From Rothia amarae (lineage in GTDB: Bacteria; Actinomycetota; Actinomycetes; Actinomycetales; Micrococcaceae), in NCBI RefSeq assembly GCF_014705945.2, contig NZ_CP061538.1:2232001-2296000 (forward strand): 64,000 nucleotides of DNA, given 5' to 3'. The stretch's first letter is position 1, and each line of letters starts with the position of its first letter. A program made the position numbers and the translations under genes. Shown one piece after another: positions 8,231 to 17,210 of this stretch. The notes below the pieces were generated by a model. The model was not told the origin of the DNA. It ran no database searches and worked only from the letters and a program-made list of their open reading frames with translations.

Positions 8231-9550
8231 CTAGAGGGTAAAGAACCCTTCAATCGCGCGCGTCATGAATGCCATATCGTGCACGTGGCACATTTCGCGT
8301 GCCGAATGCATGGAGAGCAACCCGATTCCGACGTCGACGGTACGCATTCCCAGTCGGGTTGCCGTAATGGGGCCGATAGTCGAACCGCAGGGAACATTAT
8401 TGTTAGACACGAATTCCTGATAAGGCACATCCGCCTTCGAGCACGCCAGCGCAAAAATTCCCGCCCCTACCGAATCCGTGGCGTACCTCTGGTTAGCGTT
8501 GATTTTCAGGAGCGGACCATGCCCTGGCTGAGGGTGGTTTGCTGGGTCGTGGTGCCCCACATAGTTAGGGTGAACCAGATGCCCGGCGTCTGCTGAAAGG
8601 CATACAGAATTGCTAATAGAGCGGCGGTATTCCTCAGTGTTCTCACCACGCGCGGCAGAAATGCGCACCAGAATGTCTTCAAGAAACGGTCCTGCCGCAC
8701 CCGACCGGGAGGCAGATCCGATTTCCTCGTGGTCAAACGCTGCGAGCATCACGGTCTCTTGGGCTCGGCGGTTATGTTCCCCGCCGGCGTAGCGTTCAAG
8801 CGCCGTCAAACCGGCATGAACCGATGACAGATTATCGAGACGTCCTGAAGCAAAAAATTCATTGGCTCCCCCAAAGACGCGCGGCGCCTGGGTATCTGCA
8901 AACAGCAGGTCATACCCCACGATGTGTGCGGAGTTAATTCGTTCTGCCTCTCCCCGCTCATTCTGGGCGTATTGGGCTACGAAACCCAGCACATCATTTT
9001 CAATATCTGCGGTGGACCAAACGGGGTAAAGATTGCCCTGTTTATCCAGTTTCAGCCCCTCGTTGGCGCTCCGATCGAGGTGAATTGCTAGCTGAGGCAA
9101 CCGTGCGATGGGCCCGGTGGACACCAGAAAATCTTTGAGTTCAGACCCACGACGAACGGTGAGCCGACCTGCCAAGCACAGTTCGCGATCCAGCCAAGAG
9201 TTCAGCAGAGGGCCACCGTAAATTTCAATGCCCACTTGATTCCACCCGGCGGTGCTCACCGAAGAATGAGGTTTGACCTTCAACGACGGCGAATCAGTAT
9301 GCGCCCCCAGGATGCGGTAACCAGAGGCTTTCTCCCCCGCACCGCCTGCCCAAGCGATGACCGCGCCATCGCGCACTACAAAATGCTGCCCCGCGGCGAC
9401 GTCGCTCCCCCATGCCTCCCGCTCGTTGAGCTGGCTGAACCCAGCTTGCTCTAGACGACGAGCCACCTCCTGCGCAGCGTGAAAACTGGTGGGGGAAGCC
9501 GCCACAAAGGCACCGAGATCTTCAATATTTTTCTGAGCGTCAAAGGTCAT
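8231..9550 (-). CDS. M18-family aspartyl aminopeptidase
   Basis: Cytosolic dinuclear-metal aminopeptidase of family M18, 439 residues as usual for bacterial members, removing N-terminal (often acidic) residues from peptides. Metal and catalytic motifs are all visible: GAHTDSPSLKVKP, DHEEIGSASRSGA, SADAGHLVHPNY, PCGSTIGP and a final SMHSAREM. The ATG at 9550 starts the conserved region (MTFDAQ) and is preferred over a longer frame. There is no Shine-Dalgarno; a TAGATACACT box lies just upstream, so translation may be leaderless. Confidence 0.9.
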   Translation of the reverse strand: MTFDAQKNIEDLGAFVAASPTSFHAAQEVARRLEQAGFSQLNEREAWGSDVAAGQHFVVRDGAVIAWAGGAGEKASGYRILGAHTDSPSLKVKPHSSVSTAGWNQVGIEIYGGPLLNSWLDRELCLAGRLTVRRGSELKDFLVSTGPIARLPQLAIHLDRSANEGLKLDKQGNLYPVWSTADIENDVLGFVAQYAQNERGEAERINSAHIVGYDLLFADTQAPRVFGGANEFFASGRLDNLSSVHAGLTALERYAGGEHNRRAQETVMLAAFDHEEIGSASRSGAAGPFLEDILVRISAARGENTEEYRRSISNSVCLSADAGHLVHPNYVGHHDPANHPQPGHGPLLKINANQRYATDSVGAGIFALACSKADVPYQEFVSNNNVPCGSTIGPITATRLGMRTVDVGIGLLSMHSAREMCHVHDMAFMTRAIEGFFTL

Positions 9551-9858
9551 AAACCCAGTGTATCTAACTCGCGAAAAGAGCAGGAAGAAGTGCACAAGCA
9601 GCTAGGTAACCTCCTCTGTGACGTAAAAGAAGCTCCCCATTCCTGCTGGGAAAAAATTAACCCCATAACTGTTATACCCAGCCATGAGCGGAAAATGCTC
9701 ATTCTTACTCGTATACCCAGCCAAACAGGTGACACTCTATAGGCTGTTATTCCAGAGTTAGGCGCGGGCAATAACGCACGGTGCAATCGTTCCCATTTAT
9801 AGACTTAACCCACCCCCCACATTCACCACTTAGTAAATATTTTGAGGAAAAATCACTC

Positions 9859-11040
9859 ATGGCTCTCATCTTTAATATGCCACCGAACTGGCCCCAGAAA
9901 CCACGCGGATGGAAGCCTGAGCCTGGCTGGCAGCCCGACCCTGAGTGGGGCCCCGCTCCCGAGAAATGGCAGTTTTGGCGGGAGGAAAGCAATCTTCCGG
10001 CAGAGAACTCTGAACCCGCAGCTACAGCAGATTCTCACCCTGAAACTGCGGCAGAGGTCCACGACGACGTAACCCCCGCTGCCGCTCAAGAAGAAAAAGT
10101 GGCACCGTTAGCAGACCGCGAAGAAGAAGTAGCTCCTGCTGCCGCCGCTTCTGCTGCGCCCGCTACCTCTGCGGCTGCGGCATCTGCAGAACCTACCGAA
10201 CCCGCGAAAGCTTCAGTTGCCGCAGAGGGCGAAAAGCCCCGCCGTCGTACCGGATTGTTGCTAGGCACCGGCGCGGCTCTACTGGCACTTCTCGCTGGAG
10301 GAATCCTCCTCGGTCATCACGAAGAAGAAACCACCAATGCTTCCCAGGATTCGACGTCCGCTGCGGCGTCGTCGACCTTAGAAACCAGCAGCGCTACCGC
10401 GCTTCAGTCAACCGTGGCAGCTTCAAGCTCACCTTCTGCATCCGTAGTACCCGGCACTCCCAAAGAGCTCAAGGGCGAGTACAACGGCTACAGCGGTAAG
10501 GGTCTGGAAGTTTTCGACATGATCATCCCCGGCGGTGCAGGCGCCTACTACACTTACACGTTCAAGGGCAATGACGAAAACAGCAAATTCTCCCTCCAAG
10601 GGATGGATCTAATGGACAAGCCCAACGAATACTCCCGTACTTACCAGGGCAAGAACCTGAAGGGCGCTGGTCTCTTCGACGTCGTGCCTGGTGGCACCCG
10701 AACCTTCAAAATCAAGGCAGATGGCGACGGCGAGTGGAACATCAAGCTCTTCCCGCTATCGAGCACCCCCACCTATGAAAAGGGTGAAACCGCTAGCGGC
10801 GATTCCCCAGGCGCCTTCTTCTATGAGGGTGATTCCAGCAAACTTGACGTGCGTTTCGTGCCTGATGAGGGATCGAAAAAGAGCTCCTTCTCCTTGCAGA
10901 GCGGAGTAGATGATGACCCGCTCGTCAAGCCTGCGTTAGAGACTAAAAAACCCACCGTTGAGACCATCAAAGTGAAGGGTGGAAAGACCCTCTTCTTAGT
11001 CTCTGCCACCGATGGCAAATGGAGCGTGACCTTTAAGTAA
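9859..11040 (+). CDS. Membrane-anchored protein with Trp/Pro-rich N-terminus, unknown function
   Basis: Not a known enzyme. The N-terminus (residues 1-45) has the actinobacterial W/P motif (PPNWPQKPRGWKPEPGW, then PDPEWGPAPEKWQFW). An Ala/Glu-rich linker, a single transmembrane helix (LLLGTGAALLALLAGGILLG) and a Ser/Thr/Ala linker follow, then an extracellular part of about 200 residues. That part is Gly/Lys/Asp-rich, with three weakly similar beta-rich segments each holding a (V/I)PGG or KGG turn, and no cysteine. GAGG lies 11 bases before the ATG; an upstream GTG frame at 9781 is less likely. A surface or sensing role is guesswork. Confidence 0.7.
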   Translation: MALIFNMPPNWPQKPRGWKPEPGWQPDPEWGPAPEKWQFWREESNLPAENSEPAATADSHPETAAEVHDDVTPAAAQEEKVAPLADREEEVAPAAAASAAPATSAAAASAEPTEPAKASVAAEGEKPRRRTGLLLGTGAALLALLAGGILLGHHEEETTNASQDSTSAAASSTLETSSATALQSTVAASSSPSASVVPGTPKELKGEYNGYSGKGLEVFDMIIPGGAGAYYTYTFKGNDENSKFSLQGMDLMDKPNEYSRTYQGKNLKGAGLFDVVPGGTRTFKIKADGDGEWNIKLFPLSSTPTYEKGETASGDSPGAFFYEGDSSKLDVRFVPDEGSKKSSFSLQSGVDDDPLVKPALETKKPTVETIKVKGGKTLFLVSATDGKWSVTFK

Positions 11041-11060
11041 GAGACTTCTCTGCGCAATCG

Positions 11061-11095
11061 ATGCTGCCCACCGTACATAGATACGGTGGGCAACA
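11061..11095. terminator. Bidirectional terminator
   Basis: TGCCCACCGTA paired with TACGGTGGGCA around a six-base loop, extended by ATG/CAT ends. It lies between two convergent genes. Confidence 0.8.
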
Positions 11096-11099
11096 TTGT

Positions 11100-12194
11100 T
11101 TAACGAATCGCTTGAGCCTTTTCTTCAGCAGACATGTGCACCCACCGCTGAGGGGAAATCACTACAGGGAATGTGCCTCGCCGTGTGATACCTACCTTGC
11201 GGGCGGCGTACATAATCACTGCAACCAGAACCAGTTCAATGCTCGTTGCCCACAGAAAATCCATAAATGTTGATCCTTCTTGTGCATAAGGGTCAACGAG
11301 TCCCATCACACCCATAAACATCAGGTAAACGTTGTTCACCACGTGCATAGCAATCGAGGCTTCTAACCCGCCGGTGTACCAGACCATGAATCCAGCCGCC
11401 ACACCCATGACCAGGATAGAAAGCTGACCCCACATATCGTAGGCATGGCCGAGCATGAACAACGGGGCGGGCAGAATGATTGCCCATGCGGGATGTTTGA
11501 GCCACCGCCCGAGCGTCTGCATCAGGTAACCGCGAAAGACCAGTTCCTCGGCATAACACTGTAGCGGAACCAGCAGGAAGACCAGAACCATCAGCCAGAT
11601 CAACGTGGTAGCGGGAATCCTGGCTTCAACGGCAAATGATCCTCCGGTGATCAGTTCAAACACCACCGGCAACAGCACAAAGAGAACAATCGAAATCCCC
11701 ATGCAGAGAAAGAGCCAGCTCCACCGCATTCGCCCGACAACCGAGTGAATAAGACCCCAGGGCTTGGGCCTGCAAATCAGTCGGGCAAGCCACAACGCAG
11801 GAAACATGAGAGCGACTGTGCCGAACATCAGGAAGAAGAAAGCAGGCGAAGAGAGGGACTTAGTCTGTAAGCCTTCCAACGTAAAATCAGCTTCCGTTGC
11901 CCCAGAATTCATAGCCCACACAGCAAAAATCAAACCAGCAACCACGTTAAAAATCGCATAAATAAAGCCGCCAGTTAGACCTTCTAGCAGCGGCGACCAC
12001 CAGCGGGTTCGCGCATCCGCATGAGAGAGTCTGTGGTACTCAAGTTCTGTAAGTTCACGCGGTGGCTGAAATTCCCCGCCGAGAACAGGCGGCGCAGGCG
12101 GCATGATGCGCGGAGGTTCAGCAGGATGCTGCCCCTGGGTAAAGGAGGCGTTTTGCTGCTGCCAAGGAATGGGGGTGCGGTTCGGTTCGGTCAT
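11100..12194 (-). CDS. CPBP-family intramembrane metalloprotease
   Basis: A 364-residue membrane protein with a Pro-rich cytoplasmic N-terminus and about eight helices. The C-terminal half has the CPBP (Rce1/Abi) motifs: EELVFRG with the glutamate pair and Arg, then LFMLGHAYDMW and SIAMHVVNNVYL. In the family these residues line an intramembrane protease site; bacterial members act in bacteriocin immunity or protein processing, but the target here is unknown. The start lacks a good ribosome site, and TAGGCTTAAT just upstream could be a -10 box for leaderless expression. Confidence 0.85.
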   Translation of the reverse strand: MTEPNRTPIPWQQQNASFTQGQHPAEPPRIMPPAPPVLGGEFQPPRELTELEYHRLSHADARTRWWSPLLEGLTGGFIYAIFNVVAGLIFAVWAMNSGATEADFTLEGLQTKSLSSPAFFFLMFGTVALMFPALWLARLICRPKPWGLIHSVVGRMRWSWLFLCMGISIVLFVLLPVVFELITGGSFAVEARIPATTLIWLMVLVFLLVPLQCYAEELVFRGYLMQTLGRWLKHPAWAIILPAPLFMLGHAYDMWGQLSILVMGVAAGFMVWYTGGLEASIAMHVVNNVYLMFMGVMGLVDPYAQEGSTFMDFLWATSIELVLVAVIMYAARKVGITRRGTFPVVISPQRWVHMSAEEKAQAIR

Positions 12195-12311
12195 GTATTA
12201 AGCCTAGTGATTATGGGTGCCAAGTGCATCATTCCAGAGGACGAAAGGCTGGGCGCATCGTCCAGCTGTACGTGAAGGAGTGGTCGCCCCGGCGCTGGGT
12301 TTAAGAGAAAA

Positions 12312-12365
12312 ATCCCGCCTCAGTGTGCGTGAAAATTAGCTCTTTCACGCACGCTGAAGCGGGAT
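12312..12365. terminator. Long stem-loop after ahpD
   Basis: A stem of about 23 bp with three mismatches (ATCCCGCcTCAGtGTGCGTG and its partner) lies directly after the ahpD stop and probably ends the ahpCD transcript. Confidence 0.75.
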
Positions 12366-12385
12366 AATCTATAAAAATCCCAGAC

Positions 12386-12919
12386 TTATTTGCCCAATGC
12401 CTCTGCAAGCTGGATGCCCTGAGCTACGCCGGCAAGGGTCGAAGCAATACGGATTGCCTCATTGACCTGTTCCTTTGAAAGACCTTCTTCGCGGACGGTG
12501 TGCTCGTGTGCGGCTACGCAGTGAGAGCAACCGTTCACAGCGGACACTGCCAGTGAGAAGAACTCGAAGTCTACCTTCTCGATTCCCCCCGACTTGCCGA
12601 TGATCTGCATGCGTAGGTTTGCACGCTGATCGTCGTATGCGCCGTCGAGGAAACCACGGGTGCGGTAGAGAACGTTGTTCATTCCCATGATGGTCGCTGC
12701 TCCGAGCGCGGCGTTGTAAGCCTCGTCGGAGAGGTGCTGCTTAGCTTCTTCAGCAATTTCAACGACAACCGAGTCAACCTTGGTAGCTGCTGCGGATGCG
12801 AGAATCGCACCCCAGAGCTGCTGTTCGGACAGCGAGTTGACGCGGGTCAGCGAAGAAAGGTTCAGGTTCATGTCCTTCGCGTAGGAGGGCAACGCTGAAC
12901 GGAGGTTTTCAATGCTCAT
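12386..12919 (-). CDS. ahpD: Alkyl hydroperoxidase AhpD
   Basis: AhpD-fold protein of 177 residues, the reductant of AhpC in actinobacteria, linking it through lipoamide and lipoamide dehydrogenase to NADH. The active-site motif is complete: Cys131-Ser-His-Cys134 in [12 protein letters not shown], with His138 and an upstream glutamate (Glu119 region) of the proton relay. The ATG overlaps the ahpC stop in TAATG, so the two are translationally coupled. Confidence 0.93.
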   Translation of the reverse strand: MSIENLRSALPSYAKDMNLNLSSLTRVNSLSEQQLWGAILASAAATKVDSVVVEIAEEAKQHLSDEAYNAALGAATIMGMNNVLYRTRGFLDGAYDDQRANLRMQIIGKSGGIEKVDFEFFSLAVSAVNGCSHCVAAHEHTVREEGLSKEQVNEAIRIASTLAGVAQGIQLAEALGK

Positions 12920-13509
12920 TACTTGTCACCACCCATTTCCTTGAAAGCGTCGATGGTTGCTGCGCCCTTCTTCCAGTTGCATGCGCAGAGTTCATCTGAC
13001 TGCAGTGCGTCGAGCTGGCGCAGAATTTCATCGGTGTTACGCCCTACGGAGTCAGCGGTGATGGATACCGACTGGATGACGTTATTGGGGTCAATGATGA
13101 AGGTTGCGCGGTCTGCTACGCCATCGGCATTCTTGATGCCGAGTGCGGTCACGAGTTCACGGTTGAGGTCTGATGCCATCACGATGGGCAAATCCTGCAG
13201 TTCTTCGTGTGAACGACGCCATGCGTAGTGGGTGTATTCGTTATCAACCGATGCACCGATAACCTGGCAGTCACGTGCTTCGAACTCGTCAGCAAGTTTG
13301 CCGAATGCTGCGATTTCGGTGGGGCATACGAAGGTGAAGTCCTTGGGCCAGAAGAAGACGACGCGCCACTGATCTTCATCGCGATCCTTAGAGGATACGG
13401 TGGTGAAGTAGTCTTCGGGCTGCTGTGCGTCCACCTTGGAGAGATCGCCGGGGATAACACCGGTCAGTTCGTACTCGGGGAATTCGTCGCCAATAGTCAA
13501 AACGGGCAT
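12919..13509 (-). CDS. ahpC: Peroxiredoxin AhpC, actinobacterial three-cysteine type
   Basis: 2-Cys peroxiredoxin reducing hydrogen peroxide, organic peroxides and peroxynitrite. The peroxidatic Cys62 sits in [13 protein letters not shown]. The C-terminus carries the pair in ELCACNW, the three-cysteine arrangement known from Mycobacterium AhpC that is reduced by AhpD rather than AhpF. The ATG at 13509 gives the usual length of about 196 residues; an in-frame GTG at 13518 adds only three. It heads the ahpCD operon, and a perfect palindrome lies about 95 bp upstream. Confidence 0.95.
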   Translation of the reverse strand: MPVLTIGDEFPEYELTGVIPGDLSKVDAQQPEDYFTTVSSKDRDEDQWRVVFFWPKDFTFVCPTEIAAFGKLADEFEARDCQVIGASVDNEYTHYAWRRSHEELQDLPIVMASDLNRELVTALGIKNADGVADRATFIIDPNNVIQSVSITADSVGRNTDEILRQLDALQSDELCACNWKKGAATIDAFKEMGGDK

Positions 13510-13601
13510 GTTTATCACGCTTTCTGTGGTGCGGATTCCGCGGGGAGCGCGGAATGATCGTTGAGTGCTTTCCCGGTCTGGGTTAGCTTCGCTTATCAGC
13601 T

Positions 13602-13622
13602 TATTATGAATTTATCATAATA
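13602..13622. promoter_or_regulatory. Perfect 8-5-8 palindrome between ahpC and the VIT gene
   Basis: TATTATGA-N5-TCATAATA, an AT-rich perfect inverted repeat in the divergent region. It overlaps sequences that could serve as -10 elements for ahpC. Size and composition fit an operator of a Fur/PerR-type or similar redox or metal regulator, but the regulator is not in this window. Confidence 0.6.
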
Positions 13623-13751
13623 GCAACACTTCGTGGATAGTAAATTTTACTTCGCAGTACCCAGCCTCTTTTGTATTACCCCTGCCTAAGCAGGGGTTCA
13701 GTCAGTGCAAACTTGCTAGTTTTCTCTCGCCCTTCGCGGTTTACTAGTTCC

Positions 13752-14579
13752 ATGAAACAACAGCACCTTGCCACCGCAGGAAATCCTCCGCGCGTCCCCG
13801 GCCCCTCTCCCGCAGAACGTAAAGCCGATTTATTGGCCTCCGTTTCCCACGAGGCACGTTCCACCTTCAACCTCCACAACCACGAACCTCACAACAACAG
13901 CGCCTACCAAGAAAAACTCAACCGCCTCCGAGCGGCAGTGCTGGGAGCCAACGACGGCATTGTGTCTGTAGCAGCTACCGTAGTCGGTGTGGCAGGTGCG
14001 ACATCATCCACTACAGCTATTGGCGTAGCGGCAGCAGCCGCAGTCGTCGGTGGTGCTATCTCAATGGCGCTGGGAGAATATGTATCCGTCTCTTCACAAG
14101 TAGATAGCCAGGAAGCGCTCATCGAAAAGGAAAAGACGGAACTCGCCCAAGAACCCGAAGCGGAACTCGATGAGCTCACGGCAATTTTGATGCAACGCGG
14201 GCTCTCGGAACGCACCGCCCGCTCAGCAGCAATCGAGCTCACCCACGAAGATGCCCTCCATGCCCACCTAGATTTTGAGTTGGGAATCGACGCCGAAGAT
14301 ATCCCCTCACCGTGGACTGCTGCGCTTGCTTCTGCGGGAGCTTTCTTTATCGGCTCCATGCTCCCCACCCTGTTGATTCTGCTCTGCCCGGTGGCTTGGC
14401 GAGTACCTGCAACTTTCATCGGCGTACTTATTGCACTAGCGATTACCGGCACGTTGGGCGCCAAATGGGGCGGTTCGCCCAAGTACGGGCGCGCAGCGCT
14501 TCGCGTCGTCATCGGCGGGGCACTGGCACTGGCGACAACCTACGGAATCGGTCTATTGTTAGGGGTCTCGGTAGCCTAA
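13752..14579 (+). CDS. VIT1/CCC1-family Fe2+/Mn2+ transporter
   Basis: 276-residue membrane protein of the vacuolar iron transporter family. The first helix pair has LGANDGIVSVAATVVGVAGA, and the second has GGAISMALGEYVSVSSQ with the Met/Glu metal-path residues. A Glu-rich cytoplasmic loop follows (EKTELAQEPEAELDEL), then three more helices. In bacteria these export or sequester iron or manganese. The ATG at 13752 is preferred over the TTG at 13671. There is no Shine-Dalgarno; TACTAG seven bases upstream suggests leaderless expression. Divergent from ahpCD, which suits a shared metal/peroxide response. Confidence 0.85.
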   Translation: MKQQHLATAGNPPRVPGPSPAERKADLLASVSHEARSTFNLHNHEPHNNSAYQEKLNRLRAAVLGANDGIVSVAATVVGVAGATSSTTAIGVAAAAAVVGGAISMALGEYVSVSSQVDSQEALIEKEKTELAQEPEAELDELTAILMQRGLSERTARSAAIELTHEDALHAHLDFELGIDAEDIPSPWTAALASAGAFFIGSMLPTLLILLCPVAWRVPATFIGVLIALAITGTLGAKWGGSPKYGRAALRVVIGGALALATTYGIGLLLGVSVA

Positions 14580-14630
14580 ACAGACTCGGTGCGTCACAAG
14601 GGTTTGCACACTATGACGCACCATTTCTGT

Positions 14631-15962
14631 TCAATAACACAGAGTCTCGACGGCGACGTCGTCGCCCGCCGCAGGAGTCGCAGCAATCTCCCGGCGGTGC
14701 TGCAGACCAACCACAATCCACAGCATCACCGTGATGAACATAGCGATAACCGGAATCGCTGAAATCACCAGGGGACCTTGCGCGATGTAGTCCAGATTGT
14801 CATTGGAACCGTGCAAGCGCGAACCAATCCACATGGGCCCGGCATACAAACCGATAACTCCAACCCACGCGCAGATCTGCGCGGCAATACGCATCCCGGT
14901 GGATGCGCGGGAGAAAAAGGCGGGGAAAGCGTCCAGCCACAGAGCTGCCACCAGCAGAGGCAGCCAGGTGTTGTGGTGGGACCAGCTGATAGGGCTCATG
15001 GAAACCATCAGGAAGGCGTTCAGTGCTACCTGTGAAAGCACCATCTTGTGCTTTTCGAGAATAGGAATAAGAAGCGCGATGCCCACCAGTAGCACGAGAA
15101 TCAACCCGTAGTGCATCAGCTTCAGTCCCGCACCGGTAAGCCCTAAGTGCATGAGCCAGCCCTGAATTGAGATGTTATCGAGGTAGTTAATATTGCCGAC
15201 GCGCGAGGGGTCAGAAACCGCCGACGTCCAAAATTCCACTGCCTCAGAAGGCAAAAAGAGGAAGCCGATGCCCACGGTTGCCAAGAATGAAAGACCGAGA
15301 GTGATAACGCCCTTGATATCCTTGCGCATCAACAAAATGAGACCAAACGCCAACGGGGTGAGCTTAATACCGCCGGCAATACCGATGAAGAAGCCGCGGG
15401 GAAGACGAGTTGCCGGGCGCAAAAAGTCCCAGAGCACCAGCAACATAATGAGCGGGTTAATCTGGACCAGGTTCAAGCCGCGGAGCCAGGGACCGGACCA
15501 CAGAATCACTGCCATGAGCAACACGATGGTACCGGTTCGCCCCAAATAGCGCTGCAGCGGAAGCACGCGGCCGCGCTTGTTGGCGTAGTTAAGAATAATG
15601 ACCGAGAGCCAGAATGCCACCGCGTAGGCAAGGAGCATCATCAGCACCACGCCCAGCCACTTAGGAATGAAGGCAATCGGCACAAAGAGTAACGCCGCAA
15701 ACGGTGGGTAAGTAAAGGGAAGGGAGAAGTTCGGGCCCAAACGAAGCAGGTCGATAACGTAGAGATCTTTGTCAAAGCCCTCGTTATTGAACACGGTCAT
15801 CGCGCCATAACGGTACACCGAGAAGTCCAGCGCGCCCACGGTCAACGCATAGTTCATCGTGTACCCGATAACAAAGGCAAGTACAGCGAAGGCGGCAACA
15901 ATCGCCCATTTTTTAGGCTGCATTAATCCGGCGGATATCGAAGGGGTGGGCGAGGTGCTCAT
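14631..15962 (-). CDS. GT87-family polyprenyl-phosphate-mannose mannosyltransferase
   Basis: Polytopic protein of 443 residues with about 11-12 helices. GT-C fold hallmarks of family GT87 (DUF2029, PimE-like) are present: the catalytic acid in ALDFSVYRYGA, FTYPPFAALLF, LVQINPLIMLL and GIAGGIKLTPL. Such enzymes add mannose from polyprenyl-phosphate-mannose to lipoglycans outside the membrane. GGAG lies seven bases before the ATG. It follows the membrane-protein gene by 28 bp and is probably co-transcribed. The acceptor is unknown. Confidence 0.85.
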   Translation of the reverse strand: MSTSPTPSISAGLMQPKKWAIVAAFAVLAFVIGYTMNYALTVGALDFSVYRYGAMTVFNNEGFDKDLYVIDLLRLGPNFSLPFTYPPFAALLFVPIAFIPKWLGVVLMMLLAYAVAFWLSVIILNYANKRGRVLPLQRYLGRTGTIVLLMAVILWSGPWLRGLNLVQINPLIMLLVLWDFLRPATRLPRGFFIGIAGGIKLTPLAFGLILLMRKDIKGVITLGLSFLATVGIGFLFLPSEAVEFWTSAVSDPSRVGNINYLDNISIQGWLMHLGLTGAGLKLMHYGLILVLLVGIALLIPILEKHKMVLSQVALNAFLMVSMSPISWSHHNTWLPLLVAALWLDAFPAFFSRASTGMRIAAQICAWVGVIGLYAGPMWIGSRLHGSNDNLDYIAQGPLVISAIPVIAMFITVMLWIVVGLQHRREIAATPAAGDDVAVETLCY

Positions 15963-15990
15963 GTGTGCTCCGGAGGTGGTAGGGGTGGTT

Positions 15991-16461
15991 CTAGTTAGCG
16001 CGGTGGGACGACGTTGAATCCGACTCCCCCTGCGGCGTCTTGGCAGTTGCCACCAAGTTAGTACCGCGGTTTTTACGCTTCTGACGTGCGGAGACTTTAC
16101 GTTCCTTCTTGGGCTTTTTGGGGAGCGAAGCGATGATGAGCGCCAGCTCTAGAACAAGCAGGAAGAAAGAGGCGTAATACACGTAAATGGAGGGGTAGAA
16201 ATACCACAGTGAGCCCACTACACCGACGATGGTGACAATCAAGCTGATGGCCGCCAGCCCCAAAATCATAAAGTGCGGCCCCTGAAATCGCTCAGAAGTT
16301 GAGGGGTTGCGCCATGACAGATAAACGATCATGAGCAGGAAGAGGATGGGGAAGAAGACCTGACCAGAAATCACCAGGGCGTTCCCGGTGTATTGGAACA
16401 TTCCGAGGGCCTGGGTAATCATCGAGGCAACGAGCAACAAGGATGCGGGCAAAGATTTCAC
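15991..16461 (-). CDS. Four-helix membrane protein of unknown function
   Basis: About 156 residues with four hydrophobic segments and a basic, low-complexity C-terminus (KKPKKERKVSARQKRKNRG). The GTG at 16461 is chosen because AGAAGG lies upstream; a TTG at 16488 would add nine residues. It sits just before the GT87 gene on the same strand, so a helper role in envelope glycan synthesis is possible but unproven. No domain was recognised. Confidence 0.65.
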   Translation of the reverse strand: MKSLPASLLLVASMITQALGMFQYTGNALVISGQVFFPILFLLMIVYLSWRNPSTSERFQGPHFMILGLAAISLIVTIVGVVGSLWYFYPSIYVYYASFFLLVLELALIIASLPKKPKKERKVSARQKRKNRGTNLVATAKTPQGESDSTSSHRAN

Positions 16462-16542
16462 GACAGTAAGTCTACCTTCTACCCGCAAGTCGTCCCGTGA
16501 GATTTGCTATGGGGTCTGGCATCCAGCGCCTGGGTTAGTTGG

Positions 16543-17043
16543 CTAGGCAGTCACAAAATAGGTGATGGCGGCTAGGGCAAACACGGTTCCGGCGGCGAGC
16601 GCGCATCCGAGTTCCACCACAATACCAATGCCCATCGATTTGAGTGCCTGCAAGGTGGCTGGCACTGCTTGGCTGAAGTTGCGGCGTCGGTTAGCTTCGC
16701 TGAGGTAGAGACCTGCGGCAAAGCCTATGAACAAACCCACCACGGGAATGACGAACATGCCCACTACCGCGCCCACTGCACCCCAGAGAGTGGACGAGTT
16801 GGGGATTCTTTCGCGTTTGAGGGTTCTGCCGGTGAGGAGTAGCTGCGCCGTCATGCCAAGAACAAGGAGGACGCCGCCGAGTCCCAACGCCCACCAGCCT
16901 TCGGGGGCGCGCACGGTAAAAGCCCACAGCACAATGCCGCCGAGCGCAAGAATGGATCCAGGCAGAATAGGGTAGATGATGCCTACGCATCCGATACCGA
17001 TTGCTAGCGCCGAGATAATGGTAATGATTACGTCTAATGCCAT
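16543..17043 (-). CDS. DUF456-family membrane protein
   Basis: 166 residues with four helices and the DUF456 pattern: IGCVGIIYPILPGSILALGG near the start and GLFIGFAAGLYLSEANRRR in the middle. The function of the family is unknown. The start lacks a Shine-Dalgarno. It is transcribed divergently from nirK. Confidence 0.8.
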   Translation of the reverse strand: MALDVIITIISALAIGIGCVGIIYPILPGSILALGGIVLWAFTVRAPEGWWALGLGGVLLVLGMTAQLLLTGRTLKRERIPNSSTLWGAVGAVVGMFVIPVVGLFIGFAAGLYLSEANRRRNFSQAVPATLQALKSMGIGIVVELGCALAAGTVFALAAITYFVTA

Positions 17044-17088
17044 GGGTTCACTTTATCCGAGGAAGCCCAGATTCACCGGGTTCGACGT

Positions 17089-17156
17089 CGAAAGCACACG
17101 ATACTCCCACAAGCACAGCGAAGAAGCGTGTGTTGTGGGCAGTTGCTGTGTTTTCG
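17089..17156. repeat. Stem-loop repeat with CAGCGAAGAAGC loop, copy 1
   Basis: Outer arms CGAAAGCACA/TGTGTTTTCG, inner stem CCCACAA/TTGTGGG and loop CAGCGAAGAAGC at 17116-17127. It lies in the divergent DUF456-nirK region, where no gene needs a terminator, and its right arm reaches into the nirK -35 element. Related copies are at 20009-20068 and 27161-27225. Confidence 0.6.
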
Positions 17157-17186
17157 GCACAAACTATAATTGCATTATCCATGCAA
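17143..17186 (+). promoter_or_regulatory. nirK promoter with palindrome over the start site
   Basis: -35 TTGCTG (17143-17148), 16-bp spacer, perfect -10 TATAAT (17165-17170), followed at once by TTGCAT-N5-ATGCAA (17170-17186), which would cover the transcription start. A repressor bound there would block initiation. The half-sites recall the ATGCAT core of NsrR-type sites, which is only suggestive. Confidence 0.65.
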
Positions 17187-17210
17187 ATTTTATGATGCCC
17201 AAAGGATCCC

